Notes: a model not told the origin generated them from the sequence alone. A DNA stretch of 64,000 nt from Lachnospiraceae bacterium (GCA_022510745.1 JAFLSY010000007.1:1-64000), one strand, 5' to 3'; positions 16,567-27,015 are shown, counted from the first letter of the stretch. Numbers and translations are program-made.

Positions 16567-19050
16567 TTACTTCTGCCCTTCTGCGTTTATCTTCATGGTG
16601 AGGCCGATTCGCTTTTTGGCCAAGTCCACCGAAAGCACCTGCACCTCCACAATGTCTCCCACACTGACCGCCTCTAAAGGATGCTTGATAAAGCGGTCCG
16701 TAATCTGGGAAATATGCACCAAACCGTCCTGATGGACACCAATATCTACAAAAACGCCGAAATCAATGACATTGCGGACAGTTCCTTTTAAGATCATTCC
16801 CGGTTTTAAATCCTTCATATCCAACACGTCGCTGCGCAGAATGGGTGCGGGCATATCGTCCCTGGGATCCCTTGCTGGCTTTTCCAGCTCTTTTAATATA
16901 TCGCTCAAAGTGATCTCACCAATGCCCAATTCCTCAGCCAACTTATGCTTGTCGGCAATACGCTTCTCCAGACTGCCTGCTGTCCCTGTGGCTGCCTGCT
17001 GCCCGCCTTGCACCTTCGTTTCTGCACCCTTACCATTTTTGCCCTGTCCGTCTGCAGAGCTATCCCCGGTCAGTGTGATACCACCCATAGCCTGTGCCAG
17101 CGCTCTGCCCATAGCCGTATTGGTATTGCGTACCTGTATCTGCCTGCCGGCATTTTTATTACGGTTACCCGCATTCCCGGCCTTTAAACTGCCGCCCTTG
17201 TCGCCACCTGCATTCTCCGGCTTTCCAGTCTGCTGCGTAGCTGCAGTCTGCTGCATAGCTGCAGTCTTTTGCTTGGCTGCGGACTTTTTCTGAGCCTCTC
17301 TCACGTCCTCCATGGTAAGTCCCAGCTTTTCAAGCAGTTTCTCTGCCGCCTCATAGGATTCCGGATGCACGCTGGTAGCGTCTAAAGGATTGTCCCCATC
17401 CTGAATCCGTAAAAATCCCGCGCACTGCTCATAGGCCTTGGGCCCTAACTTAGCCACTTTCAACAACTGCTGCCTGTTGGTGAAACGGCCGTTGCTCTCT
17501 CTATAGTCTACAATATTCTTGGCAATGGTCTTGCTGATGCCGGAAATATATTCCAAAAGCGATACGGAAGCGGTGTTTAAATCTACACCCACCCTGTTTA
17601 CACAGTCCTCTACTACGCCTTCCAAGGTCTCTCCCAGCTTTTTCTGATTCATATCGTGCTGATACTGTCCTACGCCGATGGACTTGGGATCAATCTTTAC
17701 CAGTTCTGCCAAGGGATCCTGCAGCCGTCTGGCAATGGAGGCCGCACTCCTCTGCCCCACATCAAAGTTAGGGAACTCTTCCGTAGCCAGTTTACTGGCG
17801 GAATAGACGGAAGCACCCGCTTCGTTCACGATCACATACTGTACCGGAGTATCCAACTCCTTTAACATTTCCACAATGACCTGCTCCGATTCTCTCGAAG
17901 CGGTACCGTTGCCTACGGAAATCAGAGAAACCCCGTATTTCTTGATCAGCTTCTTTACCTCAAACTTTGCTTCTTCCACCTTGTTCTGCGGTGCGGTAGG
18001 ATAGACCACCTTGGTATCCAGTACTTTACCCGTAGCATCCACCACGGCCAGCTTGCAGCCGGTACGAAAAGCCGGGTCCCATCCAAGTACTACCCTGCCT
18101 GCAATGGGAGGCTGCATGAGCAGCTGCTCCAAATTCTTGCCAAATACACCGATAGCGCCGTCCTCCGCCTTTTCCGTCAGTTCGTTACGCACTTCCCTTT
18201 CAATCGCCGGTGCAATCAGACGATCGTAAGCATCCTGCACAACCTCCTGCAGGATGGGAGTGGTATGGGGATTCTCCGCCGTAATGGTCTGTTTCTCCAG
18301 ATAACGCAAAATCCGCTCCACGGGAGCATTTACTTTTACTGTCAATACTTTCTCGTTTTCTCCTCGGTTTAAGGCCAGTACTCGGTGTCCGGCTACTTTT
18401 TTCACCGGCTCCTCAAAAGTGTAATACATTTCATAGACGCTCTCCGCCTTTTCATCCTTGGCCGCGGAGGTAATAATACCTTCCTCCATGGTAGCATTCC
18501 GGATATACAGGCGGTGCTCCGCTTCGTCGGAAATACCCTCTGCCAGAATATCCTTGGCTCCCTGCAGCGCTTCCTCTGCAGTTTTCACCTGCTTATCTTC
18601 CGCTACGGTATCGTCCGTTACATACTTAGCGGCTTCCTCTATCACGGGAGTTTCCGCTTCCTGAAGCAGAATATATTCAGCTAACGGCCCCAACCCCTTT
18701 TCCTTTGCCACACTGGCACGGGTCTTTCTCTTGGGTCTGTAGGGACGGTATAAATCCTCTACCACCACCATGGTTTCCGCAGCTAAAATCTTGCTCTTTA
18801 ATTCCTCGGTCAACTGCCCCTGTTCCTCGATACTGTGCAGCACCTGTTCCTTCTTTTCTTCCAGATTGCGCAGATAGGTCAGTCTCTCATGGAGATTTCT
18901 GAGCTGCTCATCATTTAACGAACCGGTAGCCTCTTTTCTGTATCGGGAAATAAACGGAATGGTATTTCCCTCGTCAATCAATTTGACTGCAGCCTCTACC
19001 TGCCATTTCTGTACCTGCAGTTCTTCCGTAATTTTCTTTACAATATCCAT
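16567..19050 (-). CDS. tex: Tex-family RNA-binding transcription accessory protein
   Basis: The 827-residue protein has the Tex layout: helical N terminus with NTIPFISRYRKEATGSL near residue 30, a YqgF/RNase H-like domain near 330-450 (VLGWDPAFRTGCKLA), helix-hairpin-helix motifs near 500-560, and a C-terminal S1 domain (about 740-815, with GVFVDIGVHQDGLVHIS). Tex binds nucleic acid and affects transcription and stress tolerance. Between the HhH and S1 parts lies a low-complexity insert of about 110 residues rich in Ala, Gln, Gly and Lys (587-695), absent from typical Tex of ~720-780 residues. It probably acts as a flexible tether. Confidence 0.92.
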   Translation of the reverse strand: MDIVKKITEELQVQKWQVEAAVKLIDEGNTIPFISRYRKEATGSLNDEQLRNLHERLTYLRNLEEKKEQVLHSIEEQGQLTEELKSKILAAETMVVVEDLYRPYRPKRKTRASVAKEKGLGPLAEYILLQEAETPVIEEAAKYVTDDTVAEDKQVKTAEEALQGAKDILAEGISDEAEHRLYIRNATMEEGIITSAAKDEKAESVYEMYYTFEEPVKKVAGHRVLALNRGENEKVLTVKVNAPVERILRYLEKQTITAENPHTTPILQEVVQDAYDRLIAPAIEREVRNELTEKAEDGAIGVFGKNLEQLLMQPPIAGRVVLGWDPAFRTGCKLAVVDATGKVLDTKVVYPTAPQNKVEEAKFEVKKLIKKYGVSLISVGNGTASRESEQVIVEMLKELDTPVQYVIVNEAGASVYSASKLATEEFPNFDVGQRSAASIARRLQDPLAELVKIDPKSIGVGQYQHDMNQKKLGETLEGVVEDCVNRVGVDLNTASVSLLEYISGISKTIAKNIVDYRESNGRFTNRQQLLKVAKLGPKAYEQCAGFLRIQDGDNPLDATSVHPESYEAAEKLLEKLGLTMEDVREAQKKSAAKQKTAAMQQTAATQQTGKPENAGGDKGGSLKAGNAGNRNKNAGRQIQVRNTNTAMGRALAQAMGGITLTGDSSADGQGKNGKGAETKVQGGQQAATGTAGSLEKRIADKHKLAEELGIGEITLSDILKELEKPARDPRDDMPAPILRSDVLDMKDLKPGMILKGTVRNVIDFGVFVDIGVHQDGLVHISQITDRFIKHPLEAVSVGDIVEVQVLSVDLAKKRIGLTMKINAEGQK

Positions 19051-19209
19051 GCGTACTTTACTCCTCCCGCTTTGGTGCAGCCCTCATAGACCGCCGCATT
19101 ATTGTTATTATACTGAAAAACAGGGGATTTTTCAATTCTAAAAGTTTAAATTGTAAAAAGTAGGAAAAAGTGCTAAACTTATATCATAAAGTACAAGGAG
19201 CCAGTTTAT

Positions 19210-19611
19210 ATGGACTATAGAAGTAATCGGAGTGTGAACGGCTTTGCGATTGCCTCCATGATATTGGGCATTTGTTCCCTCTTATTTTTCTGTACCGTAT
19301 ATTTTCCGATTCCGCTCGGTGCGTTAGGCTGTTTATTTGTCATCCTATCCAAACGCCGGGGTAAGGCTATGTCGGGAGCCGCTATCACGGGACTGGTTAC
19401 CTCTATTCTGGGCATGCTGTGCGGATTGTTTATCATCATTGGTTCTCTGTTTACGGCATTTACCATGCTCAGGCCCGAAAACCGCGAACTGTTAGATTCC
19501 ATGTTTGAACAGACCTACGGTGTGGACTTCGAAGAATATTTTAAAATGATTTACGGCGAAGATTTTGATTTTGACGGTTATATGGAACAATTTGAAAATT
19601 TCTATAAATAG
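19210..19611 (+). CDS. DUF4190-type small membrane protein
   Basis: This 133-residue protein has two membrane segments separated by a positively charged loop (SKRRGKAMSGAA), followed by an acidic C-terminal tail with two EEYFKMIYGED-like stretches. The N-terminal NGFAIASMILGICSLL is typical of DUF4190 proteins, which have no known function. The start follows AAGGAG. The next gene begins 14 bases after the stop, so the three plus-strand genes to 20795 may form an operon. Confidence 0.72.
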   Translation: MDYRSNRSVNGFAIASMILGICSLLFFCTVYFPIPLGALGCLFVILSKRRGKAMSGAAITGLVTSILGMLCGLFIIIGSLFTAFTMLRPENRELLDSMFEQTYGVDFEEYFKMIYGEDFDFDGYMEQFENFYK

Positions 19612-19625
19612 TGTGAGGTGATAGT

Positions 19626-20069
19626 ATGAATTTAAGTATTAACGGCATAAGTCCCCTTAGCTATCCCGAAAGGGAGCTGCCGGGCGTATTAAACGGCCAG
19701 AAAGCCAACGGTACAGAAGAATGCCAGACCTGTAAGAACCGCAAATATAAGGACGGTTCCGATGAAATGGTATCCTTTAAGTCCGCTGCCCATATTAATC
19801 CTGCCGCTTCTGCTTCCGTGGTACGGGCCCATGAGCAGGAACATGTTTCTAATGCATTCTCAAAAGCCGCTACGGAAAACGGTAAGGTTATTCAAGCTTC
19901 CGTAACCCTGAAAACGGCCATCTGCCCCGAGTGCGGACGCTCCTATGTTGCCGGGGGCACCACCAACACGCAGATAAAATATTATAACGAAGAAAATCCC
20001 TACCAGCAGGAGTTGAAAGCCACTGACAAAACCAAATACAGCGGCATGAATATCGACTATGCCGTTTAG
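19626..20069 (+). CDS. Putative metallopeptidase, SprA-related family
   Basis: This 147-residue protein contains CQTCKNRKYKDGSDE, the helix SASVVRAHEQEHV with a zinc-binding HExxH-type motif (HEQEH), and a C-terminal CPECGRSYVAGG. These blocks match the SprA-related family of putative metallopeptidases. The cysteine pairs may bind a second metal or form a ribbon. No signal peptide is seen. The start follows GAGGTGAT. Its substrate is unknown; the family name is from memory of motif patterns, so the assignment needs a profile search. Confidence 0.7.
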   Translation: MNLSINGISPLSYPERELPGVLNGQKANGTEECQTCKNRKYKDGSDEMVSFKSAAHINPAASASVVRAHEQEHVSNAFSKAATENGKVIQASVTLKTAICPECGRSYVAGGTTNTQIKYYNEENPYQQELKATDKTKYSGMNIDYAV

Positions 20070-20078
20070 GAGATTCCT

Positions 20079-20795
20079 ATGAACACTTATTTATCCAGTG
20101 CACAATTAAAAGATCTGGCCAAAGAGCGATTAAGCGGTCATTATGGCTTTCTCATTGGTACCAGTCTTGTGGTTGGACTGATCACTTATGCCCTTACTTC
20201 TCTGCTGACCCTATTTGTAGCTGCCAATACACTATACGGGTTTTTGCTCGGTCAGGGCATTCGTTTTTGTCTGTCCGTATTTGTTGGCATATTCAATGCA
20301 GGGCTGGCTCTCATCTATTTGAAATTCGCCTGCGGTGCTTCTGCGTCTTTTTCTGATATCTTTTATGGTTTCTCTAATCGTTTTGACACTGCGCTGGTGA
20401 TTTCTCTGATGTTTAACGCGCTTTCCCTGCTTCCCTCTCTTGCCTATATACTGGCTAACGCAGGAATATATACCGGTAAACCGATACTGATTTTACTATC
20501 CCTGCCACTGTTGGCAGTCATGCTCTGTATTTACGTTCCCCTTTGGCTCTGTCTGTCCCAGTGCTTCTATCTGATGCTGGATTTTCCGGACAAATCCCCA
20601 AATGAACTTATTTCCTTAAGCTTCCGCATTATGCGGGGACACAGGGGACGGCTTTTCTATATCCGCTTAAGCTTTCTGCCCTTGATCTTCTTAGGGCTCT
20701 TATCCATTATCGGAACGCTGTGGATATCTCCCTATATCCAGATGACCATGGCTGTGTTTTATTTTGACATAATGAAACCGGCGCAGAAGAATTAA
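20079..20795 (+). CDS. DUF975 family membrane protein
   Basis: This 238-residue protein starts with the cytosolic segment LSSAQLKDLAKERLSGHYGF, then has about five or six membrane helices, with a conserved FSDIFYGFSNRF loop and the C-terminal pattern PNELISLSFRIMRGHRGRLF that marks DUF975 proteins. The function is unknown, although the family occurs widely in Firmicutes. The start follows TAGGAGATTCCT, 9 bases after the preceding gene. Its last 4 bases overlap prfB convergently. Confidence 0.8.
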   Translation: MNTYLSSAQLKDLAKERLSGHYGFLIGTSLVVGLITYALTSLLTLFVAANTLYGFLLGQGIRFCLSVFVGIFNAGLALIYLKFACGASASFSDIFYGFSNRFDTALVISLMFNALSLLPSLAYILANAGIYTGKPILILLSLPLLAVMLCIYVPLWLCLSQCFYLMLDFPDKSPNELISLSFRIMRGHRGRLFYIRLSFLPLIFLGLLSIIGTLWISPYIQMTMAVFYFDIMKPAQKN

Positions 20796-21926
20796 TCTTC
20801 CGCCCCGGCTACAGGCTTAGCTCCCGTGCTGAGCCATTTTAAATATCCGTTAATAAAAGAATCCAGTCCACCGTCCAGCACGGCGTCCGCATTTCCGCTC
20901 TCCACTCCCGTCCGGTGATCCTTCACCATGGTGTAGGGCTGCAGCACATAGGAACGTATCTGGTTGCCCCATCCGATTTCTTTTACTTCTCCTCGAATAT
21001 CCGAGAGCTTTTCTGCATTGGCTTCCTGCTTTAACAAGAACAGCTTGGCTTTTAACATCTGCATGGCCTTGTCCTTGTTCTGGAACTGGCTGCGTTCATT
21101 CTGACACTGTACCACCGTTCCGGTTGGAATGTGGGTAATGCGGATGGCGGAAGAGGTCTTGTTGATATGCTGACCGCCCGCACCGCTGCTTCGGTAAGTG
21201 TCGATACGCAAATCCTCTTCGTTGATCTCCACATCTAAATCTTCTTCAATATCCGGCATGACATCCAAGGACACAAAGGAAGTCTGACGCTTACCCTGCG
21301 CGTTAAAAGGGGAAATCCGCACCAGTCTGTGCACACCCTTCTCTGATTTCAAATAACCGTAAGCATTCTCCCCGTTCACCTGAAATGTGATGGATTTAAT
21401 ACCCGCCTCGTCGCCGTCCAGAAAATCCAGCACCTCAATAACAAAGCCCTTTCGTTCCGCCCAACGGGTATACATACGGTAGAGCATACCGCACCAGTCG
21501 CAGCTTTCGGTTCCGCCAGCACCGGCGTTGAGCTTTAAGATGGTATTGTTCTTATCGTATTCACCGGTAAGCAGAGTCCTTATGCGCATTTCCTCAAAGG
21601 TCGTCACAAAGTTCTCGAACTCTTCCTGAATCTCCGGCACGAGCGAGGTATCGTTCTCCTCCTCGGCCATTTCAATCAGAGTCAGGATATCATCGTACTT
21701 CGTATGCATATCCTGATAGCTCTGACTGGCATCTTTCAAATTCTTAAGTTCTTTCATCTGCCGGTTGGAACGCTCCGGATTGTCCCAAAAGCCCGGCTCT
21801 TCCATTTCTCTGGTGAGTTCTTTGATCCGCTCCGACTTAGAAGCTAAGTCAAAGTGAATCCCTCACTTCCGCCAATGGATTTTCATAACTTACAAGTTTT
21901 AACTTGATCTGGTCTAATTCTACCAT
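20792..21926 (-). CDS. prfB: Peptide chain release factor 2, with programmed +1 frameshift
   Basis: RF2 ends translation at UGA and UAA. The long frame from 21848 down contains the GGQ loop (SSGAGGQHINKTSSAIR) that cleaves peptidyl-tRNA and the NERSQFQNK segment. The first 25 codons start at the ATG at 21926 (site AAGGTGA upstream) and end in CTT-TGA. Reading must slip +1 at CTTTGAC (21854-21848) to enter the main frame, with GAGGG as an internal Shine-Dalgarno-like stimulator. The full product is about 377 residues. The gene follows secA by 36 bases and is probably cotranscribed. The frameshift is the classical autoregulation by RF2 level. Confidence 0.95.
21848..21854 (-). promoter_or_regulatory. 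Programmed frameshift site CTTTGAC in prfB
   Basis: On the minus strand codon 25 CTT is followed by TGA C. Slippage by one base lets GAC be read in place of the stop. GAGGGAT lies just upstream in the coding frame, close to the spacing known for RF2 frameshifting. Confidence 0.92.
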
Positions 21927-21962
21927 TTTGCGTCACCTTCTTTCATATTGATCTCTAATGCA

Positions 21963-24530
21963 CTACCCTTTACGCCCGCAGCACTGCTTATATTTCCTGC
22001 CGCTGCCGCAGGGACAGGGATCGTTGGGATAAATCTTGGTGTTCTCCCGTCTCGTAGGTGCTTTGGGACCACTGTTATCTTTGTTGGTACCCGTCACCTT
22101 GGCTACCTGCTCTCTTTCCACTTTCTGCTCCAGCTTCACACGCAGCAACAAGCGAACGGTATCTTCCTTGATATTCTCCGTCATTTCGTCAAACATTTCG
22201 TATCCGCTCAATTTATACTCTACCAAGGGATCCCTCTGACCGTAGGCCTGCAGCCCGATACCCTGACGCAGCTGTTCCATATCGTCGATATGAGCCATCC
22301 ACTTTCTGTCGATCACCTTTAAGAGAATAACACGTTCTACCTCGCGCATCATTTCCGCTTCGGGGAATTCCGTTTCCTTGGCCTCGTAAAGCTTGACCGC
22401 TTCTTCCTTCAATTGCTGCTGTAAACCGTTCTTCTTTCCTGCGCTGATACGCTCCCTGGTAATGGGCTCCAAGGGGATAATGGGCAGCAATAAGGTGTTC
22501 AGCTCATTTAAATCCCATTCTTCCGGTTCCGTATCCTCTCCGATAGCCGTATCCACACAGCGTTCTGTAATATCGGTGATCATCTTGTAAATGACATCCC
22601 TCATGCTCTCGCCGTCCAATACCCGGCGCCGCTCGCCATAGATGATCTCCCTCTGCTCGCTCATAACGCGGTCGTACTCCAAGAGATTCTTACGGATACC
22701 GAAGTTGTTGTTCTCTATCTTCTTCTGGGCGGATTCGATGGCATTGCTCAGCATCTTATGCTCAATTTCCTGCCCTTCCGGAATCCCCAGTGCCGTAAAC
22801 ATATTGATCAGCCGCTCGGAACCGAACAGACGCATCAGATCATCTTCTAACGATATATAGAATTTGGATTCCCCGGGATCTCCCTGACGTCCGGAACGTC
22901 CGCGCAGCTGGTTGTCGATACGTCTGGATTCATGGCGCTCCGTACCGATGATCTTTAGACCGCCTGCTTCTCTGGCGGCATCGTCCAATTTAATATCCGT
23001 ACCACGGCCGGCCATGTTGGTAGCAATGGTGACCGCTCCGTGGATACCCGCATCGGCTACAATTTCAGCTTCCAGCTCATGGAATTTGGCATTGAGCACC
23101 TTGTGCTCGATACCTCGCCGCCTCAACATGACGCTCAGTTCCTCGGAAGCTTCAATGGTGATAGTACCCACCAATACCGGCTGTCCTTTGGCATGTGCTT
23201 CTTCTACCGCCTCCACAATCGCATGGAGTTTTTCTTTTCTGGTCTTGTAAACAGCATCCTGATGATCCACTCTGGCTACGGGCTTATTGGTAGGAATCTC
23301 AATTACGTCCATACCGTATATATCCCTGAATTCCCTTTCTTCCGTCAGCGCCGTACCTGTCATGCCGGCCTTTTTCTCGAAAAGGTTGAAGAAATTCTGG
23401 AAAGTAATGCTTGCCAGAGTCTTGCTCTCCCGTTTTACTTTTACGTGTTCCTTTGCTTCTATCGCCTGATGCAGACCGTCCGAATAACGTCTGCCCGGCA
23501 TAATACGTCCGGTAAATTCATCCACGATGAGTACCTGATCTTCTTTTACTACATAATCCTTATCCCGGGCCATCAGATTGTGCGCACGCAGAGCCAAAAT
23601 AATATTGTGCTGTATTTCCAGATTTTCCGGATCCGCATAGTTTTCAATCTGGAAAAAATGCTCTACCTTTTCCATACCGGCTGCGGTCAGATTCACGATC
23701 TTATCTTTTTCATTGACAATAAAGTCGCCTGTTTCCTCCTGCGTCACTCCCATTAAGGCATCCATCTTGGAGAGTTCTGCCATATCTTCGCCGCGCCTCA
23801 TCTGCCGGGCAAGAATATCACACATTTCATAGAGTTTTGTGGATTTTCCACTCTGGCCGGAAATGATTAAAGGGGTTCTGGCCTCATCTATAAGGATGGA
23901 ATCCACCTCATCAATAATGGCATAGTGCAGATCCCTCAACACCAGCTGCTTTTTATATACCACCATATTGTCTCTTAAGTAGTCAAAGCCCAGCTCGTTG
24001 TTGGTCACGTAAGTAATATCGCAGTTATATGCTTCTCTTCTCTCATCCGGCGTCATGCTGTTGAGTACCACGCCCACCGTAAGACCTAAAAATACATGCA
24101 CCTGCCCCATCCATTCCGCATCACGGTGAGCCAGATAGTCGTTGACTGTTACCACATGGACACCCTTGCCCTCTAAAGCATTCAGATAAGATGGCAGAAC
24201 TGCTACCAACGTCTTACCTTCACCGGTACGCATTTCGGCAATACGGCCCTGATGCATGATAATGCCGCCGATAAGCTGTACCCGATAGGGCTCCATATTC
24301 AGCACGCGCCTTGCAGCTTCCCTGACTACAGCATAAGCCTCCGGCAGCAGATCATCCAGCGTTTCACCCTCCTGCAGACGTTTCCTGAACTCATTCGTCC
24401 GCTCCTTTAATTCCTCGTCACTTGTTTCCAGCATGGAAGGACGGAGCGCTTCAATTTTATCTACCAGAGGCGCTATCCTCTTTAATTCCCTATCACTATG
24501 TGTTCCGAATATTTTAGTCACCAAACTCAT
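21963..24530 (-). CDS. secA: Preprotein translocase ATPase SecA
   Basis: SecA drives secretion through SecYEG. The 855 residues include the N-terminal [15 protein letters not shown], Walker A in [11 protein letters not shown] near residue 98, the [19 protein letters not shown] segment, the second nucleotide-binding fold with [20 protein letters not shown], and a C-terminal SEC-C zinc motif ([13 protein letters not shown]) that binds SecB-type partners or ribosomes. It is shorter than E. coli SecA but normal for Firmicutes. prfB follows directly; a promoter is seen upstream. Confidence 0.98.
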   Translation of the reverse strand: MSLVTKIFGTHSDRELKRIAPLVDKIEALRPSMLETSDEELKERTNEFRKRLQEGETLDDLLPEAYAVVREAARRVLNMEPYRVQLIGGIIMHQGRIAEMRTGEGKTLVAVLPSYLNALEGKGVHVVTVNDYLAHRDAEWMGQVHVFLGLTVGVVLNSMTPDERREAYNCDITYVTNNELGFDYLRDNMVVYKKQLVLRDLHYAIIDEVDSILIDEARTPLIISGQSGKSTKLYEMCDILARQMRRGEDMAELSKMDALMGVTQEETGDFIVNEKDKIVNLTAAGMEKVEHFFQIENYADPENLEIQHNIILALRAHNLMARDKDYVVKEDQVLIVDEFTGRIMPGRRYSDGLHQAIEAKEHVKVKRESKTLASITFQNFFNLFEKKAGMTGTALTEEREFRDIYGMDVIEIPTNKPVARVDHQDAVYKTRKEKLHAIVEAVEEAHAKGQPVLVGTITIEASEELSVMLRRRGIEHKVLNAKFHELEAEIVADAGIHGAVTIATNMAGRGTDIKLDDAAREAGGLKIIGTERHESRRIDNQLRGRSGRQGDPGESKFYISLEDDLMRLFGSERLINMFTALGIPEGQEIEHKMLSNAIESAQKKIENNNFGIRKNLLEYDRVMSEQREIIYGERRRVLDGESMRDVIYKMITDITERCVDTAIGEDTEPEEWDLNELNTLLLPIIPLEPITRERISAGKKNGLQQQLKEEAVKLYEAKETEFPEAEMMREVERVILLKVIDRKWMAHIDDMEQLRQGIGLQAYGQRDPLVEYKLSGYEMFDEMTENIKEDTVRLLLRVKLEQKVEREQVAKVTGTNKDNSGPKAPTRRENTKIYPNDPCPCGSGRKYKQCCGRKG

Positions 24531-24602
24531 ACTGTCCTATACTCCCATCCGCGTGCATGCACGCATACGAATAAAATCCGATATATCGGATATACAGGAT
24601 TA
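24531..24602. other. Leader of secA with short palindromes
   Basis: The leader between the secA promoter and start codon contains the palindromes CGTGCATGCACG and TCCGATATATCGGA. They could form hairpins in the mRNA or bind a dimeric regulator; nothing more can be said from sequence. Confidence 0.35.
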
Positions 24603-24631
24603 ATTTTAACAGATTTGCACGCCGGATTCAA
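24603..24631 (-). promoter_or_regulatory. Promoter of secA-prfB
   Basis: -35 TTGAAT (24626-24631) and -10 TAAAAT (24603-24608) are spaced by 17 bases on the minus strand. Confidence 0.6.
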
Positions 24632-24678
24632 CCAAAAGCCTCTTTAAACCATGAAAGTTTTATGAACAAACTGTAAAT

Positions 24679-24707
24679 TTGACTTCATAAAGGAGAAAAC
24701 TTATAAT
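24679..24707 (+). promoter_or_regulatory. Promoter of the pectin methylesterase gene
   Basis: -35 TTGACT (24679-24684) and a perfect -10 TATAAT (24702-24707) are spaced by 17 bases, about 95 bases before the start codon. No TGWAA-N4-TTWCA operator of the kind at 7272 is visible near it. Confidence 0.7.
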
Positions 24708-24802
24708 GAAAATGCTATAATGAAAATACAGTGAACGAAAAGATAAAAAGTCAGAATCATGAAATAGAGTCCAATAAAATGATAAAATAGGAGAAAAAAT
24801 AT

Positions 24803-25858
24803 ATGTCGGAGATTTTACGCCTTTATGTCAACTACCCTGATAAGCATCCCGGTTTTTCCTCTGTCGGAGAAGCGCTTGCCTCCCTTCCTGACGTTAAAAT
24901 TGCCCCTCCATGCTTTCCGGCTGCTTCAGAAAATAATATACCACCCGTTATCATATATATTGCTCCGGGTATTTATGAAGAGAATCTGGTAATTGAACGT
25001 CCCTATGTGACACTTCTTGGCGAGACGGCCGAAAATACCGTCCTCACCTATCATCTGGGTGCCAATGAAATACTCCCGGACGGCAGTAAGCGCGGAACCT
25101 TCCGCACGGCCTCCGTCAGAATCCACACCCATGATTTTACCGCTAAAGGTATCACCTTTCAAAACACAGCCGGTTACGGTCATACGGTGGGGCAGGCGCT
25201 GGCCCTTTATGCGGACGGGGACAGACTTCTGTTTGAAAACTGCAGAATGATCGCCAGCCAGGATACCCTCTTTACCGCACCTCTTCCGCCCTCGCCTGCA
25301 AAACCGGGAGGCTTTACCGGTCCGGGAGAACATGCTCCCCGCACTATGGGCAGACAGTTCTATCGCCACTGCTACCTGCAGGGCGACGTGGATTTCATTT
25401 TTGGCAGCGCCATCGCCTATTTTGATGAGTGTACTATATTTTCAAAAAAACCCGGCGACCGCAAGCCGCCGGAAAGTCCGGATGAAGAAGTAATTTATGG
25501 TTATATTACAGCGGCTTCTACGCCTGAAGGGGAGCCTTACGGCTATGTATTCAGAAACTGCCGGCTTTTAAGCGACTGCCCGCCCCATACCGTCTATTTG
25601 GGACGTCCCTGGCGGGAATGGGCTAAAACTGTTTTTCTTGGCTGTGAAATGGGCGCTCATATCCACCCATTAGGCTGGAATGACTGGCAAAAGCCGCATG
25701 GACATTTCTATTATGGGGAGCACGCCTCCTTTGGAGAGGGCGCAGGTATCGAAAGCCGAGCTGACTTTTCTCATCAGCTGACTGAGGAAGAAGCCGCTTC
25801 CTATACGCCTGAGCAGGTACTTTCCTCTCCCGACGGCTGGAATCCCCTTGCCATATAG
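24803..25858 (+). CDS. Pectin methylesterase (CE8)
   Basis: The enzyme removes methyl esters from polygalacturonan. The right-handed beta-helix motifs are in order: VGQALALYADGD, QDTLF (near 152), the catalytic GDVDFIFG (near 194, both aspartates present) and LGRPWREWAKT (near 266). Its 351 residues are typical. No signal peptide precedes the MSEILRLYV start, so it probably works on imported, partly methylated oligogalacturonides, in contrast to secreted plant-attacking enzymes. The start follows GGAGAAAAAA. A free-standing plus-strand gene, it ends 5 bases before the stop of the convergent permease gene. Confidence 0.93.
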   Translation: MSEILRLYVNYPDKHPGFSSVGEALASLPDVKIAPPCFPAASENNIPPVIIYIAPGIYEENLVIERPYVTLLGETAENTVLTYHLGANEILPDGSKRGTFRTASVRIHTHDFTAKGITFQNTAGYGHTVGQALALYADGDRLLFENCRMIASQDTLFTAPLPPSPAKPGGFTGPGEHAPRTMGRQFYRHCYLQGDVDFIFGSAIAYFDECTIFSKKPGDRKPPESPDEEVIYGYITAASTPEGEPYGYVFRNCRLLSDCPPHTVYLGRPWREWAKTVFLGCEMGAHIHPLGWNDWQKPHGHFYYGEHASFGEGAGIESRADFSHQLTEEEAASYTPEQVLSSPDGWNPLAI

Positions 25859-25863
25859 GGACT

Positions 25864-27015
25864 TTACATCCAAAAATATGCGGCCAACAACAGAAGAGCG
25901 GCGAAAAGAAGATTGACAAGGGTGAAGTACCGAAAGTACTTCCCCTTTTTTTCCGGCATTTCTCTGACTATATATTTATAAGAAATCAGACTGGCCATGG
26001 AAGCGATCAAAGTGCCCAGTCCTCCGATATTCACACCTACTAACAGCGCCCCTGCATTTTCCGTAAAACCGGAAAGCAAGGCTGCAGCAGGCACATTACT
26101 GATGACCTGGCTGGCCAGAAATGCCACAAGTATCTCCCTGCCATCCAAAAGCCGGGCCAGAAGACTGCTCACCACATCTATTCTCCCCATATTTCCCACA
26201 AAGATAAAAAATCCTACAAAAGTAAGAAGCAGAGAATAATCCACCTGCAAAAGCACCCTGCGCCGCAGAAGCAGCGTGCCTAAAAATGCAATGCCAAACG
26301 GAATCCAAAATGGCAGCACCCGCAGCACGGTAAGAAGAGAAAGAAGAAAAGTCAGGCCGTAAAAAGCTGATAGCAGCCCCTTTCTTTCTATAACAATCTC
26401 CGAACTACCATTTTCTTGCTTGATACCTTTTGAAGCCTCTGCTAAAAGTGCCTCCTTCTTTACAGTCAGCATGCAAAGCAGCAGTAAAATTGCGGAAATT
26501 CCCGTTATGGGGGCCATGGTCTTAAAAAAATCCGGTAAGGTTATCTCAAAAGCCGTATAGAGATAGAGATTGTGCGGATTACCTATGGGCGTCAGCGCAC
26601 TGCCCAAATTAGCCGCCACAGTTTCATATACCACGAGAGGTACTGCCAGACTTTCCATCTCTGCCATCTTTAAGAGAAGCAGTGTAAACGGTACAAAGGT
26701 AATCAGTGCCACATCGTTCGTAATGAGCATCGCAGAAAAAAAGCACAAAAATACCATAACCAGATATAGCTTTCTGGAATTATCCGCTCTTTCAAGCATA
26801 ACATGCGCTATTTTATCAAAAATCCCCAATTCACGCAGCCCTGCCATTACAACCATCAGAGAAAACAACAGTCCCAGCACCCGAAAATTTATATAGCCCG
26901 GATATTCTCCATCCGGCGGAACCAGAAACATGGAAACCACTCCCAAAAGAAGCGCCACACAAAGTACCGCTTCCTTTTTTACAAAGTTTAAAACCAGCTT
27001 TCCTGTTGTCGTCAT
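25864..27015 (-). CDS. ArsB/SLC13-like anion permease
   Basis: This 383-residue integral membrane protein has about ten hydrophobic segments. The paired re-entrant signatures are visible as LITNDVALITFVPF and TPIGNPHNLYLY, with a second half carrying SNVPAAALLSGF; these are typical of the ion-transporter superfamily containing ArsB, NhaD and SLC13 carriers. The substrate (a carboxylate, arsenite or sodium) cannot be read from sequence. No ars regulator or reductase is adjacent. The gene is divergent from the adhesin gene and convergent with the methylesterase. Confidence 0.8.
   Translation of the reverse strand: MTTTGKLVLNFVKKEAVLCVALLLGVVSMFLVPPDGEYPGYINFRVLGLLFSLMVVMAGLRELGIFDKIAHVMLERADNSRKLYLVMVFLCFFSAMLITNDVALITFVPFTLLLLKMAEMESLAVPLVVYETVAANLGSALTPIGNPHNLYLYTAFEITLPDFFKTMAPITGISAILLLLCMLTVKKEALLAEASKGIKQENGSSEIVIERKGLLSAFYGLTFLLSLLTVLRVLPFWIPFGIAFLGTLLLRRRVLLQVDYSLLLTFVGFFIFVGNMGRIDVVSSLLARLLDGREILVAFLASQVISNVPAAALLSGFTENAGALLVGVNIGGLGTLIASMASLISYKYIVREMPEKKGKYFRYFTLVNLLFAALLLLAAYFWM

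Noticed and set aside
16766..17293. Long plus-strand frame opposite tex
   Set aside because: It lies entirely antisense to the low-complexity and S1 parts of tex, has no ribosome site, and its Pro/Cys/Ala-rich translation fits a shadow of the coding strand.
23040..23756. Plus-strand frame of 238 codons opposite secA
   Set aside because: secA is fully conserved across this stretch; the opposite frame has no start signal and no recognisable motif.
25864..27015. Arsenite exporter ArsB as a firm call
   Set aside because: Fold signatures match the wider ion-transporter superfamily, and there is no arsR or arsC near, so the substrate is left open.
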